Source: Chitinophagaceae bacterium | GTDB taxonomy: Bacteria > Bacteroidota > Bacteroidia > Chitinophagales > Chitinophagaceae | Assembly: GCA_016720825.1 (NCBI GenBank) | Contig: JADKJV010000007.1 | Span: 124,001 to 188,000, forward strand | Direction of reading: 5' to 3' | DNA: 64,000 bases | Part shown: piece after piece, positions 62,116 to 64,000 of the stretch | Position numbering within the stretch: the stretch's first letter is position 1 | Layout of the letters: the number at the start of each line of letters is the position of its first letter | The notes under the pieces: model-generated | What the model saw: the letters and a program-made list of their open reading frames with translations, nothing else | Told to the model about the DNA's origin: nothing | The model's database searches: none | Program-made: the position numbers and the translations under genes

Positions 62116-64000
62116 TCAATTTGTATTATTCGATTCCAGCGACAATAAAGTGCCTTCCAGGGGATTTGAGGTAACCGTTAGTTTCATCCCGATTTCCCGG
62201 GCCCGGGCCTTCATATTTCGTAAGCCATTACCGCCATAGGTATCAGTCTGTTGAATCCCCTTTCCATCATCAGAAACATGCAGCATAATCACGTTCTGGC
62301 TGCTGATCAGTGTATCAATATTGGCCGCCCCGCTGTGTTTTATAGCATTGTGCAGGGCCTCCTGGATGATCCTGAAAATATTTAAGGCATTTTGGGAGCT
62401 GATGCGGATATCATTCGTTATTTCTTCAGTGATATTAAATTGAATGGAAGGATAAGACGGTCTTAGCTTGCTGATATAGTTTTTGATTCGGTCGCTGATG
62501 CCAGTTATGGTGATATGTTCCTTATTAAGCACCCAGATGGTATCCCGCAAAGAATTAATGATTTCCTGCGAATGCTGCTGCAGATTGTACAGGGATGCTT
62601 TATTTTCTCCCAGCCCGTTATCTGTTATCTTTTCCACATCCGCCCGGATCGCAGACGCATACGCCCCTATGTTATCGTGCAGATCAGCCGCAATACGTTT
62701 CCGCTCCTGTTCTTCCGCATCAATAATGGATTGCGCAGCGATTCTTTTTTCCTCCGCCAGGGCAATCTGCATTTTTATACTCTGTTTCCGCTGGTAATTT
62801 TTAAAACCAAGCCAGAAAATAACAGCCGCCATCACAACAAATAAAGCAGAGCCAAACAGCCAGTAATTTTTGATAGCCAGTTTTAATTTTTGTTCCGTGA
62901 TTGTTTTTTCATTTTTCCGGCCTTCGCTTACTGATTGCATGTCGGCTAGCAGTTTGGAAGAATTAATATTATTGAATGAATCTTTCAGGGAAATAATAGA
63001 TTCCAGCGTTTTACCGTATTCGATCATATCACCGGCAGCCTTGTAGTTTTCTGCGAGGGCATGATAGATCATCAGCATCTGGGACGATAAACCACTTTTT
63101 GCAGCAATCGCAATCCCTTCTTTGCAGAGGGCAATCCCCTTTCCGGTCTGGTTATTATTGGCATAAAAACTGGCCAGGTTACTCATGTCGTATACCGTAT
63201 AAAACGGATCGTTTAATTTTTTCCTGATTTCTACCACTTCATTCAGCGGCGCTTCAGCCAGGTGCTGCTGTTTATTGTCAATAAATATTTTAGCCTGCAT
63301 GCTGAGGGAGGTTGCCAGGAAAAGAAGGTTGTCATTTTCCCGGGCATCTTTAATGGCAATGTCAATATAGGCCTGTGCCGAATCCGGTTGTTTCAGCGAA
63401 TTATAAGTGGAGGCGATGTTGCTGTACAGGGCGCCGTAATTTTTATAAAACCTTTTATCCGGAGAGGTGTAAAGCGCTTTATAAAGCCATTGTAAAGCGT
63501 CTTTATACTGCTCCATCTCCATTTGCACCCAGCCTATACCGGTTTTAGCCTGTATCTGGATTAAAGTGTCTTTCTGCAATTCAGCGGTTTCCACTACTTC
63601 ATATAACTGGGTCAGCGCCTGGGCATACCGGTTACCCCGGTCTAAAATTTTTGACCTGGTAAACAGGAGTGTTAAATAGAAGGATTGATGCTCTTTATTT
63701 TTTTTATAAACAGGGACGAGCGCATCCACAATGTTTAATGCGCTGTCAATATGGTTTTTCCTGACATAATAGCCAGACCGCAAATAAGCGGCCTGCGCTT
63801 CTTTAAACGGATCTTTTGATTTAGCAGCAATCTGTTCTGCCAATACAATAAACGGGAACAGGGTATCGGCGTTTACATTTTGTTCAGCATATTTATAAAT
63901 GGCATCAAATTTTGCGTCATCGCCCGATGCCAGTTCAATATACCGGTGTAAACTGTCGTTCACCTTCGTTTGGCCGTAGGCAGGCGAACAGGCGGCGAGC
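62116..64000 (-). CDS. TPR-containing sensor histidine kinase (NarL-type partner), N-terminus outside window
   Basis: At least 628 residues are visible. The frame stays open through the window edge; the first visible residues LAACSPAYGQTKVND look like the end of a signal peptide, so only a few residues are missing. Tetratricopeptide-like helical repeats fill about 1-330, followed by a coil, one membrane span (YWLFGSALFVVMAAVIFWLG), a HisKA_3 domain with His in RIAADLHDNIGAYAS and an ATPase domain (QEALHNAIKHSGAAN, DDGKGIQ, GNGLRNMKARA). It phosphorylates the NarL-type regulator downstream. Confidence 0.92.
   Translation of the reverse strand, partial: LAACSPAYGQTKVNDSLHRYIELASGDDAKFDAIYKYAEQNVNADTLFPFIVLAEQIAAKSKDPFKEAQAAYLRSGYYVRKNHIDSALNIVDALVPVYKKNKEHQSFYLTLLFTRSKILDRGNRYAQALTQLYEVVETAELQKDTLIQIQAKTGIGWVQMEMEQYKDALQWLYKALYTSPDKRFYKNYGALYSNIASTYNSLKQPDSAQAYIDIAIKDARENDNLLFLATSLSMQAKIFIDNKQQHLAEAPLNEVVEIRKKLNDPFYTVYDMSNLASFYANNNQTGKGIALCKEGIAIAAKSGLSSQMLMIYHALAENYKAAGDMIEYGKTLESIISLKDSFNNINSSKLLADMQSVSEGRKNEKTITEQKLKLAIKNYWLFGSALFVVMAAVIFWLGFKNYQRKQSIKMQIALAEEKRIAAQSIIDAEEQERKRIAADLHDNIGAYASAIRADVEKITDNGLGENKASLYNLQQHSQEIINSLRDTIWVLNKEHITITGISDRIKNYISKLRPSYPSIQFNITEEITNDIRISSQNALNIFRIIQEALHNAIKHSGAANIDTLISSQNVIMLHVSDDGKGIQQTDTYGGNGLRNMKARAREIGMKLTVTSNPLEGTLLSLESNNTN

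Overview
The window reads as chromosomal DNA of a Bacteroidota bacterium, most likely of the Chitinophagales/Chitinophagaceae type. The evidence is a type B T9SS (gliding-motility) C-terminal sorting domain, LytS/LytTR sensors with Reg_prop and Y_Y_Y modules, PKD/Ig-rich secreted proteins, promoters of the form TTTG-N19-21-TAnnTTTG, few visible Shine-Dalgarno sites and moderate GC content. No tRNA, rRNA, CRISPR array, phage or transposase gene was seen. Function calls rest on my reading of motifs, not on database searches.

Layout. 1-5968 (minus): an RND efflux operon (tolC-like, membrane fusion lipoprotein, RND pump, truncated PII-like protein). 6041-7195: an array of four related small-RNA genes on the minus strand, each with its own promoter and intrinsic terminator. 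7351-10422: AraC regulator divergent from an acetaldehyde-type dehydrogenase and its DUF779 partner. 10424-16823 (minus): iron-dependent dehydrogenase (KdnB-like), GH32 fructanase, sugar porter, kdsB, SH3 protein, sterol-desaturase-like protein. 16889-20226: DUF2007, YARHG and DUF2306 proteins and dnaN. 20379-22801: a two-gene module with an apparently cytoplasmic trypsin-like protease carrying a zinc ribbon. 22840-38307: a LytS-type sensor and LytTR regulator followed by four exported proteins that share modules (five exact 129-residue repeats, PKD/Ig arrays, paired-cysteine domains, a beta-barrel). 38443-42678: serpin-like lipoprotein, nucleotide cyclase, DinB/DUF1569-like protein, zinc-finger protein, ssb. 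42811-47043: HTH helicase and a T9SS cargo protein. 47281-51422: SET, ATP-grasp, ATP-grasp::SET fusion and an ABC membrane domain, the strongest candidate for an undescribed peptide- or protein-modifying system. 51423-57244 (mixed): mnmG, HNH-like protein, ybeY, feoA, nadD, chrA, membrane protein. 57326-61387: M20 amidohydrolase, repeats, nadA, and an AT-rich region with DnaA-box-like sites. 61388-64000 (minus): a NarL-type two-component system, kinase truncated by the window end.

Sequence quality. Several conserved genes (mnmG, HTH helicase, LytTR regulator, ATP-grasp::SET) are split by 1-2 base shifts, most of them in or beside A/T runs. One giant gene has a lone in-frame TAA, and one repeat copy contains a 164-base GC-extreme block with a long C run. 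These look more like consensus errors than real gene loss, so I annotate the genes at full length and flag the breaks. At least three families of dispersed palindromic intergenic repeats fill the gaps between operons.
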